From assembly GCA_024195585.1 (NCBI GenBank), contig SWBL01000130.1:1-64000 (forward strand): DNA of 64,000 nt, written 5' to 3'. Under the pieces are notes generated by a model. It was not told the DNA's origin, ran no database searches, and worked only from the letters and a program-made list of their open reading frames with translations. The stretch is from Aureobasidium sp. EXF-3400. Taxonomy: Eukaryota > Ascomycota > Dothideomycetes > Dothideales > Saccotheciaceae. The translations under genes and the position numbers were made by a program. Below are positions 53,807 through 64,000 of the stretch, in pieces (position 1 is the stretch's first letter; every line of letters begins with the position of its first letter).

Positions 53807-55632
53807 ATGCAAACAATCAACATGTCTTCATACTTTGACGTCCTCTCCTGGACCCGAGCACGCAAGAACCGCGAAGCACTGGAGAAAACCAACCCTCAGA
53901 ACCCCGTCCTCAATGACGATGATGAGGAATTTTTGCAAAGGATTACTAGTCAAGAGGCACCTGCCCCTCCACTCCCTACCATCGAGCCTACAGTCATCGA
54001 TGATGAGGGAAATGAGAAGAAGGCTGATGTATCGCAAAAGGAAGCTGCTGAGATGATTCTGCCTGCGAGTCCTGGTGAGACTAGCGAGAAGAGGACTTGG
54101 GCGAGTTATATTCCTAATGTCGGTGCGCCGTCGGTGCCAGCGATTCCTGCTATGCCTTCTTTGGCTTCGTTGAGAGGTCGTAAGGCAGATGCTAAGGTGG
54201 ATGAGAAGGATGCAGTGAAGCCTGAGGATAGCGAGGCCAACACAGAGGCTGCTACTGAAGAGAAGGAGTCGTCAGCTCAGGAGCCTGTCGCAACATCTAC
54301 TCAGGACAACAAGAACGACTTGGCAGATCAAGTCGCCGAAACTGCCCAAGCCGCAAAGGAGGCCACTCTGGAAGCCAAGGACGAAATCGCCAACGAGGTG
54401 ACAACTGCACCCGCATCTGAGGAGACCACCAAGGAATCTGGAGATGCATCTATAACCGACACTGAGTCGAAGCTCGAGTCTGACACCACGGAGAAGACTG
54501 TGGACAGCACACAGCAAACCACAGACACCAAAGAAGAGAAAGCCACAGAACAAACCTCAGTCACCAAAGACGACAAGTCCACCGAACCCACCCAACGCAC
54601 CTGGGCCTCCTACATCCCCAGCGTCCCCACCTTCGGCCGCACCATCGCCGAGGCAGCCGCAGCATCCCAAACCCCCGAAGCCAAAGAACAGGACGAACGC
54701 GAAGTCTCCGTCCTCCTCGACCGCCTAAACCTCTCCGCAATCAACAACCGCGTCTTCAGCTTCAGCGACCAATCCCAGAAAATCTACGGCGAATTTACCT
54801 TGATTCTGAAAGATATCGTCAATGGCGCCCCCACAGCCTGGGAAGATTTGGAAACCCTCCTCAAAGAAAACGAAAAGCACCTTGAGCAAATGTTCAAAAA
54901 CATGCCTCCTTTTGTGCAGACGTTGGTCAAGTCTTTGCCGTCAAAGTTTGCCACTTCTATGGGACCGGAGATCATGGCAATGGCTGGAGACAAACCTGGC
55001 AATGATCTCAAGAAGCAAATGGAAGCTGCTGGCAAAGCTTCTTCTTCCCTCGGTGCTCAAAACATCAATGTGGATCTCAAGAAAAAGCAAAAGAGAAGGG
55101 TTCCGAATATCAAGGATCTGTCCCAGAAGGGAACGGTTACTAGTATGTTGACGAATATTGTCAACTTCTTGAAGCTCAGGTTCCCGGCGTTTGTCACTGG
55201 AACGAATGTTGTGATGAGTTTGTCTGTGTTTAGTAAGTTCCTCCTCCCTTACCATCCTACTCCTCCTGATGATCGTTTTGCTAACCTACCTCTCCCACAG
55301 TCCTCCTCTTCGTATTCTGGTACTGTCGCAAGCGCGGCAAGGAAACTCGTCTACTCCGCGAATCCGAGTCTGCAAAACACTCTGCCAATGTTTCCGAAGT
55401 CGAAACCTCATCTTCAGAGGACGAGGCCGAGGATGAAAAAGCAAATCTCAAGACCAAAGAGGTAGAGCAAGTAGAACAAACAGCAGCTGCAGAGGATGAA
55501 GAACAATCAGATGAAGAAGAGATCAAACTCGCAAATGCAAAGGCATATGCAGCTGCGATGAACAGGTCGGCTGTGGGAGGACCTGACAACGCGGCCGCTC
55601 TGCGTGCGAAGAAGATTTTGGAAGGGTTATAA
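53807..55632 (+). CDS. Single-pass membrane protein with long disordered N-terminus, hypothetical
   Basis: Two exons, 53807-55232 and 55301-55632, joined by a 68-nt intron, give 585 residues; a start at the second ATG (53822, MSSYFDVLSW) is also possible. Residues about 40-280 are acidic, rich in Glu, Thr, Ala and Lys, and contain the repeated phrase RTWASYIPNV / RTWASYIPSV. A structured region follows (VLLDRLNLSAINNRVFSF, PPFVQTLVKSLPSKF, NIKDLSQKG). The membrane segment NVVMSLSVF-ILLFVFWYCRKR is split by the intron. The tail is acidic and Ala-rich, ending ALRAKKILEGL. I recognise this as a conserved filamentous-fungal hypothetical layout but know no function. Confidence 0.82.
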
Positions 55633-56324
55633 GAGCGTAGGATGAGATGAGAACAAGAAGTCTTGAGAGAATAGGATAGGAGCAGGAGAGGAGATGAGGA
55701 ACACGAACTTGATGAGACTATGCAAGGGAGCTTTGATATTGAAACTTTCAGAAGGCTGATGATGGTAATGATTGCTTGTTTTTGGTTGTGGTGCCTGCCT
55801 ACTGTTACTTAATGAATTCCACTCCTCTTGATGATCACGTACTGTCTGTTGCACTGTACCATCATGATAATCAGCGAGTTTCCAGAGAAAGTGAAGAAAC
55901 TTACCTATTGGAGCATGAGGCCGGCCTGAACAGCAACATCAGAACACACATCTCAGGATGATGAGCCAACGTGAATGATTTCTGAACTCATTTTTGTATT
56001 CGAAAAATTGAATTGGTATCTGAATTTGGTTGGTCCCCTTTTCCCATTTTTTGAGCACCTTCGCCATGCCAATGAATGCCACGCTTCACGAAATATATTA
56101 AAAGAGAAGAAAAGAACAGCACACAAAGCAAAAAAAGTAGCCATATGTTCTCTCCTCTTTTTGTGTTCCTCCCCCATATGCAGGCGCTCTGATTAACCCA
56201 AGAGCTCCTCTGTGAAGGGGGAAAAATGTATGAAAAAGCAAGAAAAAGAAATAAGAAAAGAAAAAGCGATAAAAAGCAGAATCTCATTAAAACGTTCCAA
56301 GAGTGAGATTGATATCGTGAGATA
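55633..56324. other. Intergenic stretch between convergent genes
   Basis: 3' flanks of the membrane protein and the BTB-like protein; A-rich and purine-rich on the plus strand around 56100-56290. Nothing further seen. Confidence 0.5.
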
Positions 56325-58279
56325 TCAACCAAGGCGTGTAGCGTGAAGCTGGAGGCGTGTGCCGGTTGCGTCGCGACCCACGGCCTCTGAGATTAGAAGA
56401 ACGCCCTCGGGATTCTTCTTCTGGTCGTGCAGTGAGTTGCAAGCGTCGACGCGACGGCGCTCGCGCTCACGCACAACATCGCCAGCGATGGTGAGCAGCG
56501 TATCGATGCCCAAGTTTGCAACCAGCTGTTCGTGCTCCAAAACAATCTTCAGTTGGTCGAAAGACAGCGACAAAAGTGCAGACGACAGCAGATAGCTGGG
56601 CGAAGAAGTGTCAGAGCTGCTAGGGGTTGCTGAGCCGAAACGAATATTTGACACAGGACGCTGACCGGACTGCATGTCTGTTGAGGCAAAGACGGAGGAG
56701 GATCGAGATTCGGGACGAGATTGAGAGTTGTGGTTAGCACCAAGGCGAGGCACAGAAGAGAACTCGGAGGCCGATGCGTCAAAGACAAAGTCAGGGTAGA
56801 TGTTCGAGGTGATCAGGTACAGAGCCTGGAAGACAATCTGATCGGCGTAGGGTCCGTACAAGCAGTTTTCACTGAGGCACCAGCCACAGGCTGAGAAGAA
56901 TAGGACAGTCTCGAGCTCGTTGAAGCCAAGGATACGCAGAGCCATGTTATAGGCGTGCTGGACAATGGGTTCAGCACTCAAGAAGTGGCCAGCGGCGAGG
57001 TATGACAAGACGTAACGCATGCGGGAAGCAGGAGTGCTGGCAGGGTTGCTGAAGATGTACATGGGTTCGATCAAACGGCCACCGTAGACGTAGCGCATGG
57101 CATCAGCGAACGCAGAAGCGTCTTGGAAGCAGTAGCTGCGAGGTATGTGGACGATAGTAGCGCGCGAGTGGGTACGAGTCTGGGGCAAGCTGTTGATGAG
57201 CTTGAGGAAGCCAGGGTAACGAGCAATGATGATGCCATGTACGGGCAGCATCAAAGGGTTGGTAGATTGATTACCCGAGTAGAGCTCAAGAAGGTAGTCA
57301 GCAAAGTCGTGCTGGTTCCAGTAGGAAAGCACATAGTCGGCCAGATGCTGCACGTTGTTGTTGGGAGGGGGCGGAGGAGGGTAAGATGGCTGGGGAGCAT
57401 GGTACTTGTGTGGCACGTAGCCATCAGGGGTAGCAACGGCAGAGTCACCAAGAGGGACAGATGGTGTGCGCGAGGGCGAAGAAGCGATGCTTCCGAAATG
57501 GGCGGCGCCTCCATTGGTGTGTGCAAAAGCGTGGCCGTTGGTCAATGGAGGAGGGCCCATGGCAGCCATGGGAGCAGGAGGAATACTGGGTGCATATTGC
57601 TGAGCAGAAGGATAGCTGTCGTAGGGAATCACTCCAGGAGCCATAGTAGACGTGGGTGGAGGAAGCACGAAGGCCGAGCTTGACAGGGCAGCAGGTGATG
57701 CGCTGGACGAGTCTCGAAGGCCGCCAAAGACGAGGGATTCGCTGTGCTTGTTGTACTGATGCTTGGGGATGAATGGGAGAGCTTGAGCGTCTTGGTAGTG
57801 AGGTTGACGGCGAGGAGGAGGAGCATTCACTCCTATTTATTACTTAGCATCTTGTATGGGACATGAGGAAGGTACAACTTACCGTTGACCTCCTTCTTCT
57901 TCTCTTCAACCACTTCCTTCTTGACATGCAGCTCTTCCTTGTTCTCGACAAGCTGTTTCTCCTCAGAGGCTTCCTTGTTCACAGCAAGCTCCTTGACAGA
58001 TTCCTCCTCAGCGGCCATCTGTTTGGCTTGCTCATCTTTTGTTCCATTGAGCACTACGGCGCTCCCATCGCGTTGATGCGCATTTGCGTCTTCAATGGCA
58101 TCCACGTGCGTTGGGACTTCCGGTTTGACTGCGGTGGCCGAGAGTGATGCGCTCTTTTCCTTGTCGCTGGCGAGTTGTTGGTCGTTCTTGCCTGCCGGAA
58201 CGACTTTTGCGCGGCGGATGGTGAGTTGATGCGGAATGGCAGGAACGATGCGCTGCCGAGCCATTGGCTTCGAACTCAT
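56325..58279 (-). CDS. BTB/POZ-like domain protein, hypothetical
   Basis: Two exons, complement of 56325-57832 and 57883-58279, joined by a 50-nt intron, give 634 residues. The first 130 residues are charged, with a Glu/Lys-rich coiled stretch (KKEVVEEKKKEVNG). A Pro/Ser-rich linker follows, with a polyproline run (SYPPPPPPNNN). The folded part starts near residue 285 with VQHLADYVLSYWNQHDFADYLLEL and has the BTB-type order LPVHGIIIARYPGFLKLI, then FADAMRYVYGGRLIEP, then further helices. BTB folds pair with themselves or with Cul3; here that is inference. The start at 58279 (MSSKPMARQR) is the first ATG in frame. Confidence 0.82.
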
Positions 58280-58818
58280 GATGCGGATGAGATGGCGACG
58301 AGCTTCGTACTCCAGAGGCAATAAACCAATATCAACATGCGCCTCCGGAGTGAGGTGCCTGCTTTGATTCTATTTTCCACTGTAGACAAACGCCTCTCAC
58401 TACTCAGTCCGTCATCCGCGGGGCAGCGCTCCATCAACTTTTTGCGCTAGACATGGTCCGTGCACTATTTCATGTTTTTTGGCAGACCAAGTTGTAACAC
58501 CAGACCCATATCCTTGCTTGTTGACCTATCATAATTCTAGTTGCAGAAGAATGCTGCTATCACAGACTAGTGGTTCGGTGTACTTGTGCCGTACACTGCT
58601 CAGGGTTCTCTACCGCTCCTGATCTTGTCCCGTTTGCTTCATCGTTTCCTCTTCTAGGAGCTTATGACTTTGTCGTTTGAGTGTTTCACATGAATTGCGG
58701 GAACTTGTTTGTCAAAATCCTCTTCAGATGCTTACATTGATGTTTGTACAAAGCGGCTTGGTATCATTACCAACCACTGGTCTGTTTCGTATCGAACATG
58801 CAGATCGATCTATGCAGC
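58280..58818. other. Intergenic stretch
   Basis: Upstream of the BTB-like gene and 3' flank of mL50. Nothing further seen. Confidence 0.5.
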
Positions 58819-59823
58819 TTAAGCCTTGACTTCGTCGCTTTCTTCGACCTTGAAGCCCCTATCGGCCTTGATGCCGTGTCCAAATACAGGCAACCCCCTG
58901 TTGACAAGCTCTTCCTCGATCAACTTCCATCTGCCAACGGCTCTGTCCTTGTGGACTGGTGTTTGACGACCTCCGCGAACCTGGATATTGCGGTTTGCCA
59001 TGAGCTCGTCGTTTGCGAGAAGGGCAAAGGACAACTTCTTAGGCTTGGGCTTGGTGAGAATGGCTTGTTGGAAGTCCTTGAGCGTTGTTGCTCTGTGCAT
59101 GACGATATCTGAAATTTGCATCTTTGTGGAGGCTCGCAGGATCTTGGTGAACTGTGTTTTCGTCGTATTAGTATGGTCGGTGCATTTGCTCTGAGCTCTC
59201 GTTCGCGTACCTTGAACTTCTTCTTTGGGTCGATGACGGATTCCAAGCCAGTTGATTCCACTTTGAGGCCAGCCTCGGTCGCGGCCTTGAGGATTCGCTC
59301 TTCTGCATCCTTGGGTGTCATTCCACTGCTGCTGTGCACTTTCTTCCATCTGAAACAAACAGTCAGCATGAGTTTAGCCATAGACAAACTGGTCTGCTTC
59401 GTACCCCTTGTACTTTGGCTTGTCGTCAAACTGCTGCTCAAGCCACTTCTCGCTTCCTATGCGTTCCAGACCCTTGCCCTCGGATGCCATAACGTATTCC
59501 TTGTCCTCTGACGGTGTCTTGGCCCATCCTTCTGGCAGATTCTCCCTTGGTAGATACCATCCTGGGAAGTCGGGCTTTCGTGGTGTGTCGTCGAAGTCTG
59601 CGGAGCCGTTTGTAGCGACATCGGTTGAGTTCTCGTCCTTCTTCTTGCCGCCAAAGACAGACTTGAAGCGGTCGGCGAGCGCGGGTCGGGCAGCGGAGGT
59701 CTGCAATTGACGTTGTTGCGAAGCGGCGCTGATTCGTAGTTGGCATGATCTGCAAGTGCTGGAGGAGACATTGGGAGTCGCCAGTTGGCTGACAGCTCGT
59801 CCAAAGGTAGATATCCGCGACAT
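58819..59823 (-). CDS. Mitochondrial large-subunit ribosomal protein mL50
   Basis: Three exons, complement of 58819-59151, 59211-59349 and 59405-59823; introns 59 and 55 nt; 296 residues. The start MSRISTFGRAVSQL is a mitochondrial presequence with later RQLQTSAARPALADRF. The middle has PDFPGWYLPRENLPEGWAK. The C-terminal domain, FTKILRASTKMQISDIVMHR followed by TLKDFQQAILTKPKPKK and LPNVQVRGGR-like segments (NRNIQVRGGRQTP), is the mL50 (yeast MRPL13-type) pattern. It is part of the large subunit of the mitoribosome. The two splices restore KYKGWKKVHSS and KKFKFTKIL. It lies about 180 bases downstream of the IlvD/Edd gene in the same orientation. Confidence 0.85.
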
Positions 59824-60004
59824 GATGTGTGTGGTAATGGCGTGTCTTGCGACCGTCAATTTGTTGCTCGCCGCATCTTTGGCAAGTCCGACTTTCCGCC
59901 AAGAATTTCAGCTTGGGCCTCTTTCCTCTTTGACCCTCATGCGACTCTCGACGCACCTCCGATGAACACAAGAACATCATATCCTCATTGGATCGTTGTT
60001 TTGT

Positions 60005-61922
60005 CTAATTAGGTCCTGCTGCAGTAAGGAAATCGAAGTCAGCGCCCTCCTCAGCTTGATTCACACATCGCTCGTACAGCCCGCGATATCCTCGCTGCTT
60101 CCCACTGATCCTTTTCGTACCATGCTCTTCCTTCTTCTTGGCCGCTACTCGTGCAGCAATACGTTTCGTCAGCTCTTCGTCTGACACGTGCAGTCTGAGA
60201 AGCCTCTTTTCCACATCACATTCAATCAAGTCTCCATCTTCCACACACCCGAATACAGAATCCGGTAGTGCTGACTCCGGAGAGATGTGCAAGACGATTG
60301 TGCCGCCAGCTGTGCCAGACATGCGTCCGTCGGATATGCGCAACATATCCTTGACACCTTCAGCTCCTAGTTTGCGAGGAATCGGGATAACGCCGGCTTC
60401 CGGCATACCAGGATTACCGATTGGTCCCACGCTCTGCAAGACCAGCACTGAGTCTTTGGTTACGGGTAGGTCTGGGTCATCGATACGCAAAGCCATGTCA
60501 GCTGTGTTCTTGAAGACTACAGCACGACCCGTGTGGCTGAGAAGGCTTCTGTCCTTTGAAGCCGCTGCTTTCATGACTGCTCCCCTAGGAGCTATGTTCC
60601 CACGCAAGACCACGATCCCCGAATCTGGATATAGTGGATCTGATAGTGGTCTGATGAGTTCGCTTGAATACTTGAACGTTTTGAATGGTGTAGCCTCAAG
60701 TTCTTCGCCTAAGGTCTTGCCGTTGATCGTCTTGGCTTCCAGATGCAGCAATGGCTTAAGTGTATGCAACAAAGCAAGTATGCCGCCAGCATTATGGAAG
60801 TCGGTCATCTATACACTGTCAGCTTGAACATGGCAAAGGTCTCGATTGCTTGTCGCCTACGTAGTTGTCTCCTGTCGGCTTGAGGTCAACAAGCAGTGGT
60901 GTCTTCCTGCCGACCTCGTCGAAAGTGTCTAGAGTGATTGATCCAGCAATATCGGGGTGTCGGTTCACAATAGCCATCAAGTGCACTACAGCATTGGTCG
61001 ATCCTCCAATAGCCTGAAGCACAGTGATGGCATTGAGAAAGGATTCCTTCGTAAGTATCGACTGAGGAAGTCTTTTGGCGGCAGCAGCAGCGACTGCATT
61101 AGCACCAGTCCGTTCAGCAATCCTCAAACGCGCCGAGGAAACAGCTGCCGCCGAAGCACCGTCGAAAGGCATCAGACCCAGTGCAACAGTGATGCAAGCC
61201 ATGGTACTCGCAGTCCCCATCACACCACAAGTTCCTGCCTGTCAACGATCAGCAAAATGATCAACAGATAGAAAAGACAAACTACTAACCGTAGGAGCAA
61301 GCTCCTCATTAACAGCACCAATATCCTCCATATCAATTTCTCCCGCCCTATACGCCGCCCAATGACTCCTGCAATCCGTACAGGCACCCACTCTCACTCC
61401 TCTACTCGATCCGGGCATCATAGGTCCCGTAACCAGCGGCAAACACACCTTATTCGCCGAAACGGCACCCATCAATTGCGCAGGAACAGTCTTATCACAC
61501 CCACCAATCGCAACCACCGCATCCACCGGTTGCGCTTTAATCATCTCCTCCGTATCCATACTCATTAAATTCCTCAAAAACATGCTTGTCGGCGACGAAA
61601 AACTCTCATGTACACTGATGGTGGGAAATTCAATGGCTAGACCTCCCTGTAGATGTATTCCTCGTTTTACTGCTTCCAGGAGTTGGGGTATGTTTGCGTG
61701 ACAAGGGTTGAATGCTGAATATGTGTTTATAATGCCGATTATGGGGCGTGAGAGGGCATCTTCGCCATATCCGACTGCTTTGATGAATACCTTTCGGAGG
61801 AAGAGGGAGAAGTGGGCGTCGCCGTAGGATGTGAGGCCTTGTCGTAGGCCGGTTGTGGCTGTGAGGGGTTTGGAGAGGTCGTAGTCATTTTGAGGATCGA
61901 TCTTAGCTTCTTGGTTTTCCAT
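60005..61922 (-). CDS. Sugar-acid dehydratase, IlvD/Edd family (arabinonate-dehydratase type)
   Basis: Three exons, complement of 60005-60808, 60861-61238 and 61290-61922; introns 52 and 51 nt; 604 residues. Members remove water from sugar acids or dihydroxy acids using a [2Fe-2S] cluster. Three Cys in the right places, C74 (NPCH), C142 (GGCDKTVP) and C215 (AGTCGVMGTAST across the first splice), are 68 and 73 residues apart, the spacing I recall for bacterial L-arabinonate dehydratase (Cys59, Cys127, Cys200). The phrase GACTDCRSHWAAYRAGEID also belongs to that branch rather than to Ilv3, which carries a mitochondrial presequence missing here. So it is probably a cytosolic sugar-acid enzyme, not the branched-chain amino-acid one. 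An LDH2-type dehydrogenase relic lies nearby. Confidence 0.88.
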
Positions 61923-62178
61923 GATGTTTGGATGTCTGTACTGAGAATGAGGAGATTGTATTGGATGAAGTAGTCTTTGGTATGGTCATGAGTGTTGTGG
62001 ATGATGTGATTGGAGATGCCCCACTATACCCCTCCGCACTTCTCTCCAGGGTCCTTTGGCTTGACTTTAGCCGCATGTCTAATTATCAGGTATAAAATTG
62101 CTGGCTGTCATCTTCGCTGAGATCTTGGTCCGTAATAAAAATGCAAAAGGGGAATCATCTTCATTTCGGCGGTCTGAG

Positions 62179-62955
62179 CTAACGGGTCTTCTTTCCAATT
62201 CGCCTATTGTACTCTCTGCGATATGCGTCCTGGAATGATTCAGCGTCCGGAGCAAGAGGTTTGCTCAAGGCTCTTTTCCTCTCAGCTTGACGCTCGTCGA
62301 GCCCACCGATAGTTTCATCTGCGTCTCTGATGCCGGCACATTGCTGTCTATACCTGATTTGTTCCATGCTGCTGCCATAGTGCACAGCAGACACTGTGAC
62401 AGGTTCTTTATGATCGTTCTTGTCTGCCTCCATACTTTGTTGACGAGTGTTTGGAGTGCTTGGTCTAGCTTGCAGCTTCGATGGCGTTCTCGGCATCTCA
62501 TATCCCTCTTTTGACTTATCGTTCGAGCTGTGGCGTGCTGTCCTGGTAGGATCAATGACAACGAAGTCGTCCTGGTCACTGACAACTGACCAGCTATCGT
62601 CAGATTCATCGTCTGAAGATAGAGACACGTTCGTCATGTCGTTCTCGGTAGCCAGACTGAGGTCGTCCATCAATGCCGTCAGGACACTAATAGTTGATTG
62701 TGGGACCTCGGGATTTGTGTGAGCGGTTGTCTCGTCGCGTTGGATGAGTTCCACAGGTTTCTTCGCTTTTATGGTGTCTAATCTCGTAGTTGCTTGTGCT
62801 TGGGGTACTTTGCTGATTTGTGCGACACATGGGTCATCGATTGCATTCGTTTCTTGAGGTACGGCTCCGATTTGTACGAACGCGTCCGACATCGCCATCT
62901 GGAGGCCACACTGCAAGGCATAAGCTGATGGGTTGTCGGACTCGGTGTGGGACAT
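62179..62955 (-). CDS. Disordered acidic protein, hypothetical
   Basis: An intronless frame of 258 residues from ATG 62955 (MSHTESDNPSAYALQ); an in-frame ATG at 63078 (MAGCLHFSPR) would make it 299 residues, and I cannot decide between them. The protein is hydrophilic with an acidic centre (SLSSDDESDDSWSVVSD followed by QDDFVVID) and a basic end (YRREYNRRIGKKTR). The only hint of structure is a helix near the end (ERKRALSKPLAPDAESFQDA). No family is recognised. It sits between the sugar-acid dehydratase and the LDH2 relic. Confidence 0.6.
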   Translation of the reverse strand: MSHTESDNPSAYALQCGLQMAMSDAFVQIGAVPQETNAIDDPCVAQISKVPQAQATTRLDTIKAKKPVELIQRDETTAHTNPEVPQSTISVLTALMDDLSLATENDMTNVSLSSDDESDDSWSVVSDQDDFVVIDPTRTARHSSNDKSKEGYEMPRTPSKLQARPSTPNTRQQSMEADKNDHKEPVTVSAVHYGSSMEQIRYRQQCAGIRDADETIGGLDERQAERKRALSKPLAPDAESFQDAYRREYNRRIGKKTR

Positions 62956-63078
62956 GTTGTTGGCGAAGATGTCAAAGTGTCGGTGGGTAACTGCGCGGTT
63001 TTTGAGATGACTTCGCCGGATCCTTTTTTCCGATGACCAGACAGATGATCGGGGAGAGAAGTGTAAACAACCAGCCAT

Positions 63079-63458
63079 CGGAGGTCCTCGACTTCTTGTA
63101 CCTTCCACAATTCACTCATACTAACTCACTTTTCCCGTGCACAGGCCGCCTGCAAACCACGAGAGCCACGCTTATGCTTATGCTTAATCTGCAATGCTCA
63201 CTACAAGCCGCTGCTTTTCAGAAATTATCGCAGGCTAGATCTTCATCGAGACAAGATGACTATGGTCAGGACGAGACGGTGTGTTGTTGGTGGTGGTATG
63301 GTTGAAGCTTTTTGGAGACGCCCCACACCACTCTGCACAACTCTCCCGACCTCTGTATGTGTCAACCGAGCTACGACACCACATGTCCTGACCTTTGCTC
63401 TCACGAAAGGTGATCAGAGCTTGTGGCAGGTATGTCAGCCGTATTTTCCTAAGCAAAT
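63079..63458. other. Stretch before the LDH2 relic
   Basis: Upstream part of the LDH2-type gene. I find no N-terminal LDH2 sequence here, although the family has about 25-30 more residues before the conserved TVADC-type block. Confidence 0.45.
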
Positions 63459-64000
63459 CGAGCCTCCACAGTGGCAGATTGTATTGTTGCGGCAGATCTG
63501 AGAGGAGTAGACGCCCACGGCGTTGACAGGATCCCTTCTTATGTAGCTCGGATCCGGCAAGGCGTATTGGATCCAGCAGCAAAACCAGAGTCGAAGGAAA
63601 TCACACCTGTTGTTGCTCAAGTCGATGGCAAGAACAGGTTTAGGTTTGTTGCCGCGAAGCTCGGTATGGCCAAGGCTATTGATATGGCCACGATATTTGG
63701 TATCGGCACGGTATCGATGAAACACTCCAATCACTTTGGAATGTCGGCATGGGTGGTGCGCAAGCTTTGAACGCTGGGCTCATGTCCCTTGTGTTCACCA
63801 ACTCTTCTCCAGCATTACCGGTCTGGGAAGGCAAGTCAAAGCTCATGGGGGTGTCGTCTATTGCTTGTGCGGCTCCTGAAAATGGGCATCCTTTCATCTC
63901 GGACATGGCACCATTCATCGCAGCGCGCGGCAAGATACAGAGCGAAGCGCCGTGGTGAGAATATACCCAAAGACTGGGCACCAGACTCCGACGGCCGACA
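63459..64000 (+). pseudogene. Frameshifted LDH2-family malate/lactate-type dehydrogenase, cut by window end
   Basis: A plus-strand frame reads ASTVADCIVAADLRGVDAHG, RIPSYVARIRQGVL, then HSNHFGMSAWVV, the LDH2/YlbC-type NAD(P)-dependent dehydrogenase pattern including the HxNHFG motif. It then meets a TGA at 63768-63770. The sequence continues in a second frame from about 63759 (ALNAGLMSLVFTNSSPALP, WEGKSKLMGVSSIACAAP, MAPFIAARGKI), ends at a TGA at 63956-63958, and continues in a third frame with RRGENIPKDWAPDSDGR. So there are two frameshifts about 180 bases apart, neither removable by a visible intron. An in-frame TAA (63450-63452) also blocks the 5' side. Sequencing errors are the main alternative. 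The family reduces keto-acids, for example 2,3-diketogulonate. Confidence 0.72.

Noticed and set aside
1..64000. CRISPR arrays, bacterial operons, rRNA genes or complete transposons
   Set aside because: None seen. The repeats found are short tandem repeats without spacers, and no transposase or reverse transcriptase motif appears in any frame I read.

Overview
This window looks like nuclear DNA of a filamentous ascomycete (Pezizomycotina; the gene set fits a Dothideomycete, but the species cannot be fixed). Reasons: about 50% GC, compact genes on both strands, 45-115 nt GT-AG introns with CTRAY-like branch points, two live Zn(II)2Cys6 regulators, an RTA1 protein, a sterol glucosyltransferase without a PH domain, and orthologues of PHO84, POM152, OCT1, MIC26/27, BNA6 and mL50. 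Introns were placed by eye: for each spliced model I checked GT/AG ends, frame and total length modulo 3.

Layout. 1-3.4 kb: no supportable gene. 3.4-5.1 kb: phosphate transporter (+). 6.1-8.8 kb: two adjacent broken minus-strand genes, a C2H2-type zinc-finger gene and a Zn2Cys6 gene that lost its start codon and its splice acceptor. 9.3-15.0 kb: Ras-like GTPase (-), jacalin-like protein (-), mitochondrial citrate carrier (+), intact Upc2-like Zn2Cys6 factor (-). 15.9-26.2 kb: RTA1 membrane protein (+), six-exon sterol glucosyltransferase (-), GPI-type cysteine-rich protein (-), second Zn2Cys6 factor (-), secreted apple/PAN-like protein (+). 26.5-33.8 kb: POM152 (-), UCH deubiquitinase (+), BMT6-like rRNA methyltransferase (+).

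33.8-38.8 kb is gene-poor; its one supportable gene is a small, two-exon ubiquitin-like protein on the minus strand. 38.8-47.9 kb: Sec14-like CRAL-TRIO protein (+), MICOS subunit (-) head-to-head with mitochondrial intermediate peptidase (+), BNA6 (-), AAAP amino-acid transporter (+). 48.4-53.6 kb: disordered protein (-), then a tandem pair of F-box-like LPPE proteins (+) with two tRNA-like sequences beside them. 53.8-64 kb: single-pass disordered membrane protein (+), BTB-like protein (-), mL50 (-), sugar-acid dehydratase of the IlvD/Edd family (-), a hypothetical protein (-), and a frameshifted LDH2-family dehydrogenase (+) that runs off the window.

Themes: mitochondrial housekeeping (CTP1, MIC26/27, OCT1, mL50), membrane lipid handling (RTA1, sterol glucosyltransferase, Sec14-like, Upc2-like factor) and gene decay at three places. 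The most unusual signals are the Zn2Cys6 pseudogene whose breaks can be read against its intact relative 5 kb away, the small ubiquitin-like gene, and a tRNA-like element followed by a perfect hairpin and a T6 run.
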